Assembly: GCF_026222555.1 (NCBI RefSeq)
Contig: NZ_CP098511.1
Location: 2,213,501-2,277,500, forward strand
Length of the DNA stretch: 64,000 nt
From: Aquimarina sp. ERC-38
GTDB lineage: Bacteria > Bacteroidota > Bacteroidia > Flavobacteriales > Flavobacteriaceae
Direction of reading: 5' to 3'
The notes under the pieces are model-generated. The model saw only the letters and a program-made list of their open reading frames with translations, did no database searches and was not told the origin of the DNA. Position 1 is the first letter of the stretch. Every line of letters begins with the position of its first letter. The position numbers and the translations under genes are program-made. This document shows positions 39,301 through 48,700 of this stretch, piece by piece.

Positions 39301-42300
39301 TTTGAAGAAGATATTTCTTATTGGAAAAAACATTTATTTGAAGCTCCAACGTTAAAACTACCCCTTGATAATGCATATCCGAATATAAAAACATACAAAG
39401 GAGGAAATCTGAATTTTGAGTTTAATGAAGAAGAAACTGCAGCGATAGAAAAATACATTAAAAAAGAGGGAGTAACATTAAACACAATACTTTTTGGAGC
39501 ATACTCATTATTATTATACTATTTTTCTAATCAGGAAGAATTTGTTGTTGGTAGCGGAATGGCAAATAGGAATGACGAAGGATATGAAAACATAATAGGT
39601 TATTTTGTGAATACTATTGCAATTCGATGTAAGGTTTCAGATCAGATCACTTTTAAAGAGTTTCTAGAGCAAATAAGTCAAACCATTTACGATAGTATGC
39701 CTCACCATGAAGTACCTTTTAATGAAGTGGTAAAAAGCGTATTAAAAAATAGATCAGGAAAAAACCCAGTAGATAATCCTTTGTATAATGTTTCTTTTGT
39801 AGTCAATAATTTTGATTTGTCAGGATTATTGGAGACCCAATCAGATTGGGTTTTTGAAGGAGTAAATTTAGGTATAGAAGGCGTTGCTGTAGATGACTTA
39901 AATATGATTCTTATAAGACATCAACAAAGATTACGAGGATCAGTAAATTATAACGCAGATGTGTTTAAGCAAAACACTATACAAGAATTAATTAAGCTTT
40001 ATAAGTATATCATAAATGCTATTATAGAAAACTCAAATCAATACATTGGCCATGCTAGGCTACTTAAGGAAAAAGACCAACAGCAGTTGATTAGTTTTAA
40101 TAGTAAAGAAAAAGAATATCCTGAAGACTCTTCTGTGATAGCACTTTTTGACCAACAAGCAGAACGTACACCTGCAGCCATAGCAATACAGTGTAATTCT
40201 AATAAGCTTACGTATGCAGATGTGCAAGATAAATCCATTCAACTACAACAATACTTGCAAGATCAACTGGGGATTAAACCAAAGGATAGAATAGGAATTG
40301 TAATGGAGCGATCAGAATGGACGATTATAACTATACTTGGAGTCTTAAGAAGTGGAGCAACATATGTGCCTATTGATGTTTCTTATCCTTATGTAAGAAA
40401 GGTATTTATAATAGAGGATACAGAGGTAAAATGTTTGATTACTGATGCGTCACAATTAGATGTTTTTAAAGAATTAAAGATACCAGTAATTGAAATAACA
40501 AATTATCAAGATATTTTTAATGTAGAAATAAAAAAGGATAAGAAGAAAATGCAATTTATCCATGCAAATACTCCTGCCTATATTATGTATACATCTGGAT
40601 CTACCGGAGATCCAAAAGGGGTAGTCATCAATCATAGAGCGATTGTAAGTTTGATTTTCAACCATAGTTTCAACTTTTTAGGAACAGATACTGTAATGTA
40701 TCAATATGCACCTTTTACATTTGATGCATCTACTTTTGAAATATGGGGAGCATTGCTTAAAGGTGGTATATTGGTTATAAGCACACCAACATATAAATCT
40801 AGCGAAGCACTATCTGATGATATTATCAAAAATGAGATTAATACACTTTGGCTTACAGCATCATTATTTCATCTTGCCGTAAAATCAACTCCGCAGTTAT
40901 TTAAAAAATTAAAATATATCCTAGCAGGAGGAGAATCGATACATTCAGATAAAGTACAAATGATTCTAAATCAAAATAAACAACTTACATTCATAAATGG
41001 ATATGGACCTACAGAGTCTACTACATTTACAGTAGTTAATAAAATAGATACTTCAGAAAATGTTCATCATCAAAAAGAGATTATCGGTAAACCAATAGAT
41101 CATAGACAGGTATATATAGGAAGTGTACAGAATGAAGAAATTAATTTAAAACCAATTGGCGTTACTGGAGAATTATTAATAGGTGGTGATGGGCTTGCAG
41201 TTGAATATCTGAATGATACTTTAAAAACGAAAGAAAAATTTATAAATAACCCATTTGTTACCGAAGAATCTAAAATATACCGAACAGGAGATTTAGCAAG
41301 ATGGTTACCAAATGGTACAATAGAATTTATCGGAAGACAAGATGATCAGGTAAAAATAAGAGGGTATAGAATTGAAATAGGAGAGATAGAAAGTTTAATT
41401 TGCAAGTGTGATGATGTAACACATTGTGTGGTAACTACAGAAGATGACCCTAGTGGTTCGAAGAGGTTGGTGGCTCATGTGGTATGTGAAGATGTATTTA
41501 ATTATAAACGCATTAGAAATCAAATAGCAGCTATAGTGCCTGATTATATGATACCATCTTTAATCAAAAAATTAGATGCATTACCGATAAATCACAATGG
41601 CAAGGCAGATAAAGAATCTGTTCAACAAGAACAACCATTGCCAGAGATTGTTAAAGAAGAAATATCCTCCCTTCAATTATGTAAACTCTCCAGTACAAAA
41701 ATCTCTAAAATTTGGAGCAAAGCCTTGGATTTGGAAACGGTAGGGTTAGACGAAGATTTTTTTGAATTGGGCGGTCATTCATTGCTGGCAAATCAAATTT
41801 TAACAGCAATTCATGAAACCTATGGCGTAGAAATTTCTTTGAGCGATTTGTTTAGGGAACATACTGTACGAAAACTTACTAAGTATATACAATCGATAGT
41901 GCCTTATAGAGGAGAGTCTTTCGTTTCTGACAATGAAGAACAGTATGCAGAGATTTCTAAAATTTGGAGCAAAGCCTTGGATTTGGAAACGGTAGGGTTA
42001 GACGAAGATTTTTTTGAATTAGGCGGTCATTCATTACTGGCAAATCAAATTCTAACAGCAATTCATGAAACCTATGGCGTAGAAATTTCTTTGAGCGATT
42101 TGTTTAGGGAGCATACAATACGAAAACTTACTAAGTATATACAATCGATAGTGCCTTATAGAGGAGAGTCTTTCGTTTCTGACAATGAAGAACAGTATGC
42201 AGAGATTTCTAAAATTTGGAGCAAAGCCTTGGATTTAGAAGTGGTAGGGTTGGACGAAGATTTTTTTGAATTAGGCGGTCACTCATTACTGGCAAATCAA

Positions 42301-42423
42301 ATTTTAACAGCAATTCATGAAACCTATGGCGTAGAAATTTCTTTGAGCGATTTGTTTAGGGAGCATACAGTGCGAAAACTTAGCAAATTTATAGCAACCA
42401 GAAAAAAGAAGCTATGCCTATAG
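33358..42423 (+). CDS. Hybrid PKS-NRPS: KS-AT-DH-KR-ACP-C-A-PCP-PCP-PCP
   Basis: 3021 residues. KS: Cys200 in DTACSSS, His335 (ESHGTGT), His375 (NIGHTES). AT: Ser649 in GHSLGE, carboxylate Arg674, HASH at 749-752 (neither malonyl HAFH nor methylmalonyl YASH). DH: His945 in H-x-x-x-G-x-x-x-x-P, Asp1112. KR: ITGGLKGLG about 1420, Tyr1564. ACP Ser1730. C: HHLFSDG 1928-1934. A: YTSGSTGDPKG about 2411; pocket residues D-A-F-W-L-G-G-T-F, close to the known valine code. Then three nearly identical PCPs with Ser2808, Ser2892 and Ser2976. There is no ER, so the module should give an alpha,beta-unsaturated acyl chain that is joined to valine. The N-terminal helix (EQLKQALIAIKKLKNELQ) is a PKS docking coiled coil, matching the upstream AT-ACP C-terminus. 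Confidence 0.92.
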   Translation: MNGNKEQLKQALIAIKKLKNELQRSKVSDPIAIIGIGCRFPGGVSDLEGYWELLSKGKDAITEVPVERWNHTDWFSEEKNKQGKTYSKWGGFLSDIESFDTSFFGISPREAKFIDPQQRLFLEVCWEAIEQAGYTKLNLFNSNTGVYAGVYANDYQHRVMSEAEHIDAYSFVGSLHSTITGRVSYWLGLKGPSMAIDTACSSSLVAVHTAVQALRNEECDMAIAGGVNVILKPENTVGLSKINGLSPTGRCYAFSDKANGFVRSEGAGAIILKRVSLAKRDGDRILGVIKGSAINQDGQSQGFTAPSGNAQQQVIRKALSDARVSPSDIDYIESHGTGTTLGDTIEIEALSQVFNDSRNGLGPLLVGSVKTNIGHTESAAGIAGLIKVILAFQKKEFPKTIHLDTLNKNVDWNQMAIKVLDENTPWSKHKERIRRAGVSSFGISGTNAHIILEEPLIPEKIKNTNQLNQQYYVLPVSAETEEALKIQLKNLEGFLANNKEESLADISFTLALKREHFSFKTAIYGRNKEELIDSLESVLNEDIKRSLNHTIGKTAFLFTGGGAQYIGMGRLLYQTEELFKQALDECCRIANPLLDENLLKIIFPEDDSITKKLIHRIDYMQPALFAYEYAMCEFWKSRGVEPQVLIGHSLGEIVAACIAGVFSLKDGIKLVCERGKLMQSLPEGGAMASIEATEEEVQSIIKRNKSNAAIGVINGDQQTVISGNKNEVETIRLLFDTKGVKTKVLKVSHASHSSLMEPILKAYKKVVSSIQFYAPKIVMVSNLTGKVADHTVQTEEYWVDHLRKTVRFADGIKQLETLDINTCIEMGPEPVLLGIAGICLQESEMLWLPSSREENEVIVYESLCKWYTCRGDLDWKSIHSHTLGKTVILPTYPFQKEKHWFELKNSTHSGRFTGHKLLGNRLEIVGLDVYESIISLEKLNYFIDHKVVGQIIMPGSYYVEILLAHTNDRVDSSYGIRELLILSPMALSIENEVISQLILQKIEEDVYEFNQYSRISDQDEWQLHAKGILEPIQIKEKKDTVDISILKGTYSPYISQADFYNNLWEKGIQYGDMFRGVQKVYKNENGVLGEICLPENLNDQINDYKIHPVLLDCVFQLLTHIMGTEDKNVYLLYTIEDMKVFAPLQHTSIWAEAVVTNDRSIKEGVINSSIRVWDDQGVHIATIGSAYARKVNSSQLLPNDKSINWQYKLDWKEIDTSLLSKQVMDDTSTWLIFNHNNSNSSLHNQLSKQGKTVFQFSEWSDAAIWAKEQKVNHIIIQWSELHQENNHISSFQQDTADGLGILQQVQQWLNTNEYPELKNLWWITETTLSNPFCTFHHATLWGMGNAFLGECPDISFKLLNVAKNTAYQTSLLPLLFSNTKESQLCISEKKIYGLRLLSSVHSTEAPVKFLPQQESTVLITGGLKGLGYITAELLIRKYRIKHAILLGRSKPTTEVLKQIESLRNEGAIITIATGDVTDKKFLEKVINDIPKEFPLIGIIHSAGLTNTVTIKNQHTEGFLTEMAPKVKGAWNLHQLTLDIDLDFFILYSSAASVVNTLAIGQSSYVAGNTYLDQLATYRKGLNLPAHSINWSPWESIGMASALTDKELQRLSRLGFEYISVALGLEILQEILEKPSGQYPVLNLNTNIFNSSFQDNNIPLLYSEIIDTEKLDTNNSQKITSVKEKLVGLSRHEKLEIINKIIVKEVVKVLSLSSKNTVDIYKNLFSQGLDSLMAVELKNRLSTRLSKSLPVALILSKPYIDILSEEIVNKYFKDEGHIDKTEVLIEDDHGKLERKLLPLSSMQQRLWFVYKLTQKNELHNIFFELTYNGDLCEETLERTISYLAQRHESLRSRVVEQNNSNPYVEIIEGWCPKIIKNDLSKKSIKEQQIAVKELRKALMNYQFDFSSTPIHFELVKLETSKYRLMITQHHLFSDGWSIIVLMKEIIAVYNALNLGKDPQLTIITKKYEQLVRAEDKKLESSYFEEDISYWKKHLFEAPTLKLPLDNAYPNIKTYKGGNLNFEFNEEETAAIEKYIKKEGVTLNTILFGAYSLLLYYFSNQEEFVVGSGMANRNDEGYENIIGYFVNTIAIRCKVSDQITFKEFLEQISQTIYDSMPHHEVPFNEVVKSVLKNRSGKNPVDNPLYNVSFVVNNFDLSGLLETQSDWVFEGVNLGIEGVAVDDLNMILIRHQQRLRGSVNYNADVFKQNTIQELIKLYKYIINAIIENSNQYIGHARLLKEKDQQQLISFNSKEKEYPEDSSVIALFDQQAERTPAAIAIQCNSNKLTYADVQDKSIQLQQYLQDQLGIKPKDRIGIVMERSEWTIITILGVLRSGATYVPIDVSYPYVRKVFIIEDTEVKCLITDASQLDVFKELKIPVIEITNYQDIFNVEIKKDKKKMQFIHANTPAYIMYTSGSTGDPKGVVINHRAIVSLIFNHSFNFLGTDTVMYQYAPFTFDASTFEIWGALLKGGILVISTPTYKSSEALSDDIIKNEINTLWLTASLFHLAVKSTPQLFKKLKYILAGGESIHSDKVQMILNQNKQLTFINGYGPTESTTFTVVNKIDTSENVHHQKEIIGKPIDHRQVYIGSVQNEEINLKPIGVTGELLIGGDGLAVEYLNDTLKTKEKFINNPFVTEESKIYRTGDLARWLPNGTIEFIGRQDDQVKIRGYRIEIGEIESLICKCDDVTHCVVTTEDDPSGSKRLVAHVVCEDVFNYKRIRNQIAAIVPDYMIPSLIKKLDALPINHNGKADKESVQQEQPLPEIVKEEISSLQLCKLSSTKISKIWSKALDLETVGLDEDFFELGGHSLLANQILTAIHETYGVEISLSDLFREHTVRKLTKYIQSIVPYRGESFVSDNEEQYAEISKIWSKALDLETVGLDEDFFELGGHSLLANQILTAIHETYGVEISLSDLFREHTIRKLTKYIQSIVPYRGESFVSDNEEQYAEISKIWSKALDLEVVGLDEDFFELGGHSLLANQILTAIHETYGVEISLSDLFREHTVRKLSKFIATRKKKLCL
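41701..42391 (+). repeat. Three tandem, near-identical PCP repeats (252-bp period)
   Basis: Units start at 41701, 41953 and 42205, exactly 252 bp (84 codons) apart. Units 1 and 2 differ at about seven of 252 bases, mostly synonymous. Unit 3 covers the first ~180 bp before the protein's own C-terminus. Each encodes an intact carrier protein with LGGHSLLANQIL. The near identity at DNA level indicates recent duplication or ongoing gene conversion. Confidence 0.93.
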
Positions 42424-42501
42424 ATACTACACTAAGTATTTAAATGATAGATAATAATAATTATTGACCTGTTTATAGTAGATTAATTTTAATACAAGAT
42501 T

Positions 42502-45500
42502 ATGGTTCAAAAGATGAAAAATAATAAATATATAGATATACTACCTGTTCCATTATCATATTCACAAGAAGGTTTGTGGATTGTTGATAAAGCTATGGGA
42601 AGCCTGAATTATCATATTCCGTTGTTATATAAACTCAATCAGGCAATTGATTTAGAAGTTTTGAAATTAACATTTCAAACAATTTTGAAAAGGCATCAAG
42701 TTTTACGAACAGTATTTAAACAAAATGAGATAGGAGATGTTTCACAAGAAATATTGACTATAGAAAACTGGAAAATTGATTATGAAGCTGAATATGAAAT
42801 AAGGAATACAAGCGAACTACAAACCTATGTTGAGAAACTAAACGCTATTCCTTTTGATCTTGAAAAAGATTATATGCTAAGAGTTCATTTTCTTAAAAAA
42901 CGTGATAATGAATATTTCTTAATTTTAATTTTTCATCATATCGCATTTGATGGGTGGTCTTCATCACTATTCTTAGAAGAGTTACAAAAAATTTATAACC
43001 TGAAAATAAGCGAGAATCAAAACAATTTGTTAGAAGTCACATATCAGTATACAGATTATGCGATGAGTCAGAGAAGTGAAGAAAAAGAAACTGTTTTTGA
43101 AGATAAATTAACATTTTGGAAAAGTTTTTTAGAAGGGCATACTCCGTTAAACTTTCCTACTGATTTCCCGAGACCTAATGTACAAAGTTATAAGGGAAAA
43201 ACTTACATTTTTGAGTTACCGAAAGAGTATAAAGAGTCGCTTAAAAATATATCAAAAGAATATCGGGCAACACCTTTTATGATACTGTTTGGGGTTTATA
43301 ATATATTACTATATAAATATACAGGACAAACTGATATAATAGTGGGTAGCCCTACTGCAAACCGTATGAACCCTCAAGATCAACGGCTGATTGGGTGCTT
43401 TGTCAATCCACTTGCATTAAGAACAACTTTTTCAAATACTATAACTGTTAAAGATTTATTAGAGACGGTAAAGATGAATTTTATGAATGTATACGAACAT
43501 CAAGATTTACCTTTCGAAAAAATAGTTAAAGCACTTGTAACAGAACATGATAGAAGTAGGTCACCACTGTTTCAGGTAATGTTTATTATGCAAAGTAATA
43601 AATCAGTAGCATCGGTAAAACTAGGCGATGTAGACCTTTACGAAATTGCTTATGAAGGGAATACTTCTAAGTATGATATGACTTTTAGCATTACAGATAA
43701 AGAAGAAACGCTAGAAGTCTTAATAGAATATTGTGATGATCTTTTTTTATCAAAAACTATAGAACAAATAGCAAATCATTATAAAAAGCTAGTCGGAGAA
43801 GTATTAGAGAAACCAAATAGTCGTATTGATGAATTAGAAATGTTATTAGATGAAGAACAAGATGAATTACTTGTAACACTTAATGACGGAGATGTCAATT
43901 ATCCTTTCGAAAATTTTGTTCTGGATCAATTTAAAAAAGTGAGTAATGATAACGCAATAAAAACAGCTTTAGTCTGTGAGGACAAAGAAATGACGTATCA
44001 CGAATTGGACAAAAAATCTAATCAATTGGCGGTTGTTTTAATTGAAAATGGAATCGATACAGGCGATAAAATAGGACTTTGTACAGATCGCTCATTTGAT
44101 GTTATAATCGGAATTTTAGCAATATGGAAAGCTAATGCTTGCTATGTGCCGATAGATCCATTATATCCATTAGAACGAATTAATTATATAGTGAAAGATG
44201 CTAACATTAAAAATATAGTTTATAGTAGTACTATTACAGTACATCAAAAATTAGAAAAACCTAACAGTATATACATTACAGAAGCTTTATTTCAAAAAGA
44301 ATCTTCAATACAATTAAAAAAACGAACCATAACTAGTGATCAGTTAGCCTATATTATTTATACATCTGGATCGACAGGAAAGCCTAAAGGAGTTATGATT
44401 ACTCATGGTAATCTGAATGCCTTTGTAGGGTGGTGTAAAGAAGAATTTAAAAATGATTCTTTCGAAATAGTATATGCTGTTACATCAGTATGCTTTGATT
44501 TATCAATTTTTGAGATGACATATCCATTATGTGTAGGTAAGAAAATTAGAATACTACCCAATGGATTGAGTATTTCTACATACATAAAAACTGACAAAAA
44601 TATTCTACTAAACACTGTACCAAGTGTTATTGCAAATCTTCAGGATAACAATATTGATTTTGGCAATGTAAACCAGATCAATATGGCTGGAGAAACAATA
44701 CCTCAAAAAGTTATTGACCGTATAGATTTTAACAAAATTATAGCTCGTAATTTATATGGACCTTCGGAAGATACTACCTACAGTACTTGCTATCGGTTAC
44801 ACCATGGCTCAAAATCACTTATAGGTAAGCCTATTAGTAATACACAAGTATATGTGCTTGATGATACCTTAACCTTATTACCAAAAGGAATAATAGGAGA
44901 ATTATATTTGGGGGGAGATGGAGTAGCGCTAGGGTATTTGAATAGGGAAAAATTAACAAAAGAGAAATTTGTTTTAAATCCTTTTGAGACAGGTACATCT
45001 AATAAAATTTATAAAACGGGAGACCTAGTTAGATGGCTTCCAGATGGTAATTTAGAATTTATAGGAAGAAAAGATACTCAGATAAAAATGCGAGGTTTTA
45101 GAATTGAATTGGGAGAAATAGAAACGATACTATCTCAGGTTGATGGGGTAAAACAATGCGTAGTTATTGTCTCTCAAAATGATTTTGAAGATAAGCAATT
45201 AATAGCATATGTAGTTCCTGAAAAAGAAGAATGGGAAATTGAAGCAACACACCATTTACGATTAAAACTCCCAAAATATATGATCCCTAATATCTGGTTA
45301 GAATTAGAAATAATGCCATTAAATACTAATGGAAAAGTTGATAAAAATAAACTTCCAGTACCCCAAAAAGACATAAAGCTAGAAGAAAGATATATAGCTC
45401 CTTCAACCTCCGTTGAGAAAGAACTAGTACATATATGGAAAAAAGTATTGGGAATACAAAAAATAGGAGTTCACGAACAACTTATAGAACTTGGTGGTCA

Positions 45501-45675
45501 CTCTCTTGTGGCAGCCAAACTAGTCATTTTGATTAATAATACATTTCTATCAACGATTACAGTAGGTACATTGTTAGAATTACAAACGATCTCAATGATA
45601 GGTAAATATCTTCAAAACACGATGGATCCGTCAGATCATTACCCAGAAGGCTTGTATGAAGTACTTGATATTTAA
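42502..45675 (+). CDS. NRPS module C-A-PCP, alanine-like specificity
   Basis: 1057 residues. C domain with HHIAFDG (145-151), A domain with YTSGSTGKPKG (about 620), NLYGPSEDTTY (A5), KTGDLVRWL (A7) and NGKVDKN (A10), and one PCP with Ser1001 in ELGGHSLVAAKL. Pocket residues D-L-F-N-N-A-L-T-Y resemble codes I recall for alanine; moderate confidence. There is no N-terminal docking domain. The C-terminal tail (DPSDHYPEGLYEVLDI) is acidic and could bind the TubC-type docking domain of the next protein. It starts 78 bp after the PKS-NRPS stop, 48 bp before the next gene. ATG 42514 is a possible alternative start. Confidence 0.92.
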   Translation: MVQKMKNNKYIDILPVPLSYSQEGLWIVDKAMGSLNYHIPLLYKLNQAIDLEVLKLTFQTILKRHQVLRTVFKQNEIGDVSQEILTIENWKIDYEAEYEIRNTSELQTYVEKLNAIPFDLEKDYMLRVHFLKKRDNEYFLILIFHHIAFDGWSSSLFLEELQKIYNLKISENQNNLLEVTYQYTDYAMSQRSEEKETVFEDKLTFWKSFLEGHTPLNFPTDFPRPNVQSYKGKTYIFELPKEYKESLKNISKEYRATPFMILFGVYNILLYKYTGQTDIIVGSPTANRMNPQDQRLIGCFVNPLALRTTFSNTITVKDLLETVKMNFMNVYEHQDLPFEKIVKALVTEHDRSRSPLFQVMFIMQSNKSVASVKLGDVDLYEIAYEGNTSKYDMTFSITDKEETLEVLIEYCDDLFLSKTIEQIANHYKKLVGEVLEKPNSRIDELEMLLDEEQDELLVTLNDGDVNYPFENFVLDQFKKVSNDNAIKTALVCEDKEMTYHELDKKSNQLAVVLIENGIDTGDKIGLCTDRSFDVIIGILAIWKANACYVPIDPLYPLERINYIVKDANIKNIVYSSTITVHQKLEKPNSIYITEALFQKESSIQLKKRTITSDQLAYIIYTSGSTGKPKGVMITHGNLNAFVGWCKEEFKNDSFEIVYAVTSVCFDLSIFEMTYPLCVGKKIRILPNGLSISTYIKTDKNILLNTVPSVIANLQDNNIDFGNVNQINMAGETIPQKVIDRIDFNKIIARNLYGPSEDTTYSTCYRLHHGSKSLIGKPISNTQVYVLDDTLTLLPKGIIGELYLGGDGVALGYLNREKLTKEKFVLNPFETGTSNKIYKTGDLVRWLPDGNLEFIGRKDTQIKMRGFRIELGEIETILSQVDGVKQCVVIVSQNDFEDKQLIAYVVPEKEEWEIEATHHLRLKLPKYMIPNIWLELEIMPLNTNGKVDKNKLPVPQKDIKLEERYIAPSTSVEKELVHIWKKVLGIQKIGVHEQLIELGGHSLVAAKLVILINNTFLSTITVGTLLELQTISMIGKYLQNTMDPSDHYPEGLYEVLDI

Positions 45676-45723
45676 TATATAATAGTTGTCAATTTCTTAA
45701 AACCAAATTTCACATAAAAGATT

Positions 45724-48700
45724 ATGAATGTACTTAATAAGACTTTAGATATTCTAGATAGAGTAAAACAGTATGGAGCAAGTATTTTTCTTCAAGATGG
45801 AATCTTAAAAATCAAAAAAGAAATAGGTAAAAAACTGCCCAAAGCTATTATTGAAGAAATTAAAGAAAATAAAGAAGATATTATCTTGTTTCTACAAAAG
45901 TATAAGGTAACTTCTAATCTGCGTAATGTAGACGAACGTATTGTCAAACAAGAGAGTGCAACTAGTACTCTTTCTTATAATCAGGAACAGCTATGGTTCA
46001 TTGATGAACTACAAGGAAGTGCCCATTTTAATATGCCTATTTTATGTAAAATTAAAGGTACCATAGATAAGGACAAATTAGAAATGGCTATTAAAGATGT
46101 TTTAGATCGACATCAGATTTTAAGAACTATAATAAAAGGAGATTCACATAACATTCTTCAGAGTATCTTGTTAACAAATCATTGGAATCTTATATATTCT
46201 GAAATTATTGATGATAATCAGAAGTCTATTACAGTAGCAAATAATATAAAGCAAACCATAGAAAAACCGTTTGATTTATCTAACGATTATCTGCTTCGTG
46301 CACACTTGATCAAAGAAGGAGAAGAGCAGTATGTGTTGGTTATTGTAGTTCATCATATCGCTATTGATGGTCAATCAATTGAAATACTATATAATGAAAT
46401 AGTAGCATGTTATAATAATCATTTAAAAGAGAAAAAAAATTCTTTGCCTAAATTGGATATTCAATATAGTGATTTTGCAATATGGGAAAAAGAATATTTT
46501 TCTAATCAAGAAAATAAACAAAAAGCACTCGAGTATTGGAAAGAACAGCTTATAGAATATACTAATCTACAACTTCCTCTTAATAAAAAAAGGCCTGCTA
46601 TTCAAAGCTCAAAAGGGGCAGTAATATCTCTTAATATTAATAACGATATTTCTAATCAGATATATGAATATGCTTCGCAAGAAGGAGTAACTCCATACAT
46701 CTTTTTATTAGCAGTGTTTAAAGTATTAATGGCAAAATATTCAGGACAAAATGATATAGTAATTGGCAGTCCTTTTGCAAATAGAGGAAAAGAGCAGTTA
46801 CAAGGTTTGATAGGTTGTTTTACCAATACATTGCCAATACGATCCATATTAACGCCTAACATTTCTTTTAATAAATTTTTGAAAGAAGTTAAATCTCAAA
46901 TGTTACAGGCATATGACTATCAGAATACTCCTTTTTCTTTGATTGTCAAAGAAATGATAGAAGATAGGGATCTAAGTAGAACACCTATATTTCAGACATT
47001 ATTTACATATGAACCTAAAAAAGAAATTGTAAATACCAAAATAGGAACTGCAGATATTTTTCTTGAGGATATAGGGTATAATGTGTCTAAATATGACCTA
47101 GCTGCTAAATTTCTCGAAAAGGAAAACGAACTTATTTTAAGTTTGGAATATTGCAAAGATCTGTTCGAAGCATCTTTTATTAAGTCTATGGCTAGGCATT
47201 ATAAAGAATTAATAGTGTCAACCATTAAAGATGATAGCATACTGTTAGAAGCATTGCAAATGTTGCATGAAGATGAGAAGGCAGTTATACTAAAAGAATT
47301 TTCCAACAATGACATAAGCTATCAATTATCAGAAAAGACATTTTTAGATAAATTTAGAACACAATCAAAAGATAAGGGATCAAATATTTCATTGATTTTT
47401 GACGATAGAGCACTTACTTATGAGGAGTTAGATTTGATTTCTAATCAATTTGCCAATCAACTACGATCATATAAAATTGGTAAAGGAGATTTTATTCCTA
47501 TTTGTGTCAATCGTTCGATCGAAATGATTGTGGCGATCTTTGGGGTCTTAAAATCGGGAGCAGCATACGTTCCTGTTGACCCTAATGTACCCTTAAAAAG
47601 ATTAAGTTTTATCCTTTCAGATATGAACGCTTCTGTTTGTGTTATTCAAAAAGAAGTTGAAAAATTAGTCTTTAATGGAGATACGAATGTTGAGTGTATA
47701 TACATAGAAGATTTTTCTAAAAACCTTAAGAATTTTCCAAATCATAAAGTAGAAGAATCAATTACTCCAGAACAAACAGCATATATGATATATACATCTG
47801 GAAGTACTGGAATACCAAAAGGAGTAGAAATTAGTCATTCTTCATTATATATATATCTAAAATGTATGTCAGAAAAATATCAACTATTAGAAGTTGATAG
47901 ACTACTTTTTAAAACTAACTTTACATTTGATGTATCTATATACGAACTATTTGGTTGGGTCTTTACGGGTTCGGGGGTAGTGATTTATCCTTCTCAATTA
48001 CATAGAGAAGTAGAAAAGATGATTAACTATGCAAAAAAGTATGCGGTTACTCTGCTTCAGATGGTTCCATCTTTATTTGCTGTATTTATTGAGGTACTTG
48101 ATAGAGAAAAAATTGAATTACCACATCTAAAACATATTTTATTAGCAGGGGAAGCATTATCTCCTTCATTGGTAAAAAAGTATGAAAAACTAGAATTAAA
48201 TGCAAAGTTAGTCAATATTTATGGTCCTACAGAGGCTACTGTATACAGTAGTCAATATGAACTTAACCTGAGTAAATCAGACGTAAGTTATGTTCCTATA
48301 GGACGGCCGTTAAGAAATGTATCGTTATATATTGTTGATAAAAATTTATCCTTATTGCCTGTTGGAATAATCGGGGAATTATGTATTTCTGGTCCACAGG
48401 TTGCTAAAGGATATTGGAACAGAAGTGAATTAACAAAAGAAAAGTTTATTACAAATCCATTTATAGATATACCTAATCAAAAAATGTTTAGAACAGGAGA
48501 TTTGGTACGATGGCTTCCTGATGGTAATATACAATTTATCGGAAGAAAAGATTACCAAGTAAAGATAAGAGGATATCGTATAGAGCTTGAAGAAGTAGAA
48601 ACTCATTTAGAACAACTTTCTTGGATAGATAAAGCTGTTGCTTTGGCTATACCATTGGAAAATGGAACTAATAAATTATTGGCATATGTTCAAAGTAAAG

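Noticed and set aside
41701..42391. Triple PCP as an assembly duplication
   Set aside because: The units differ at several bases and unit 3 diverges toward its end, which a pure assembly repeat would not show. Exact copy number still deserves long-read confirmation.
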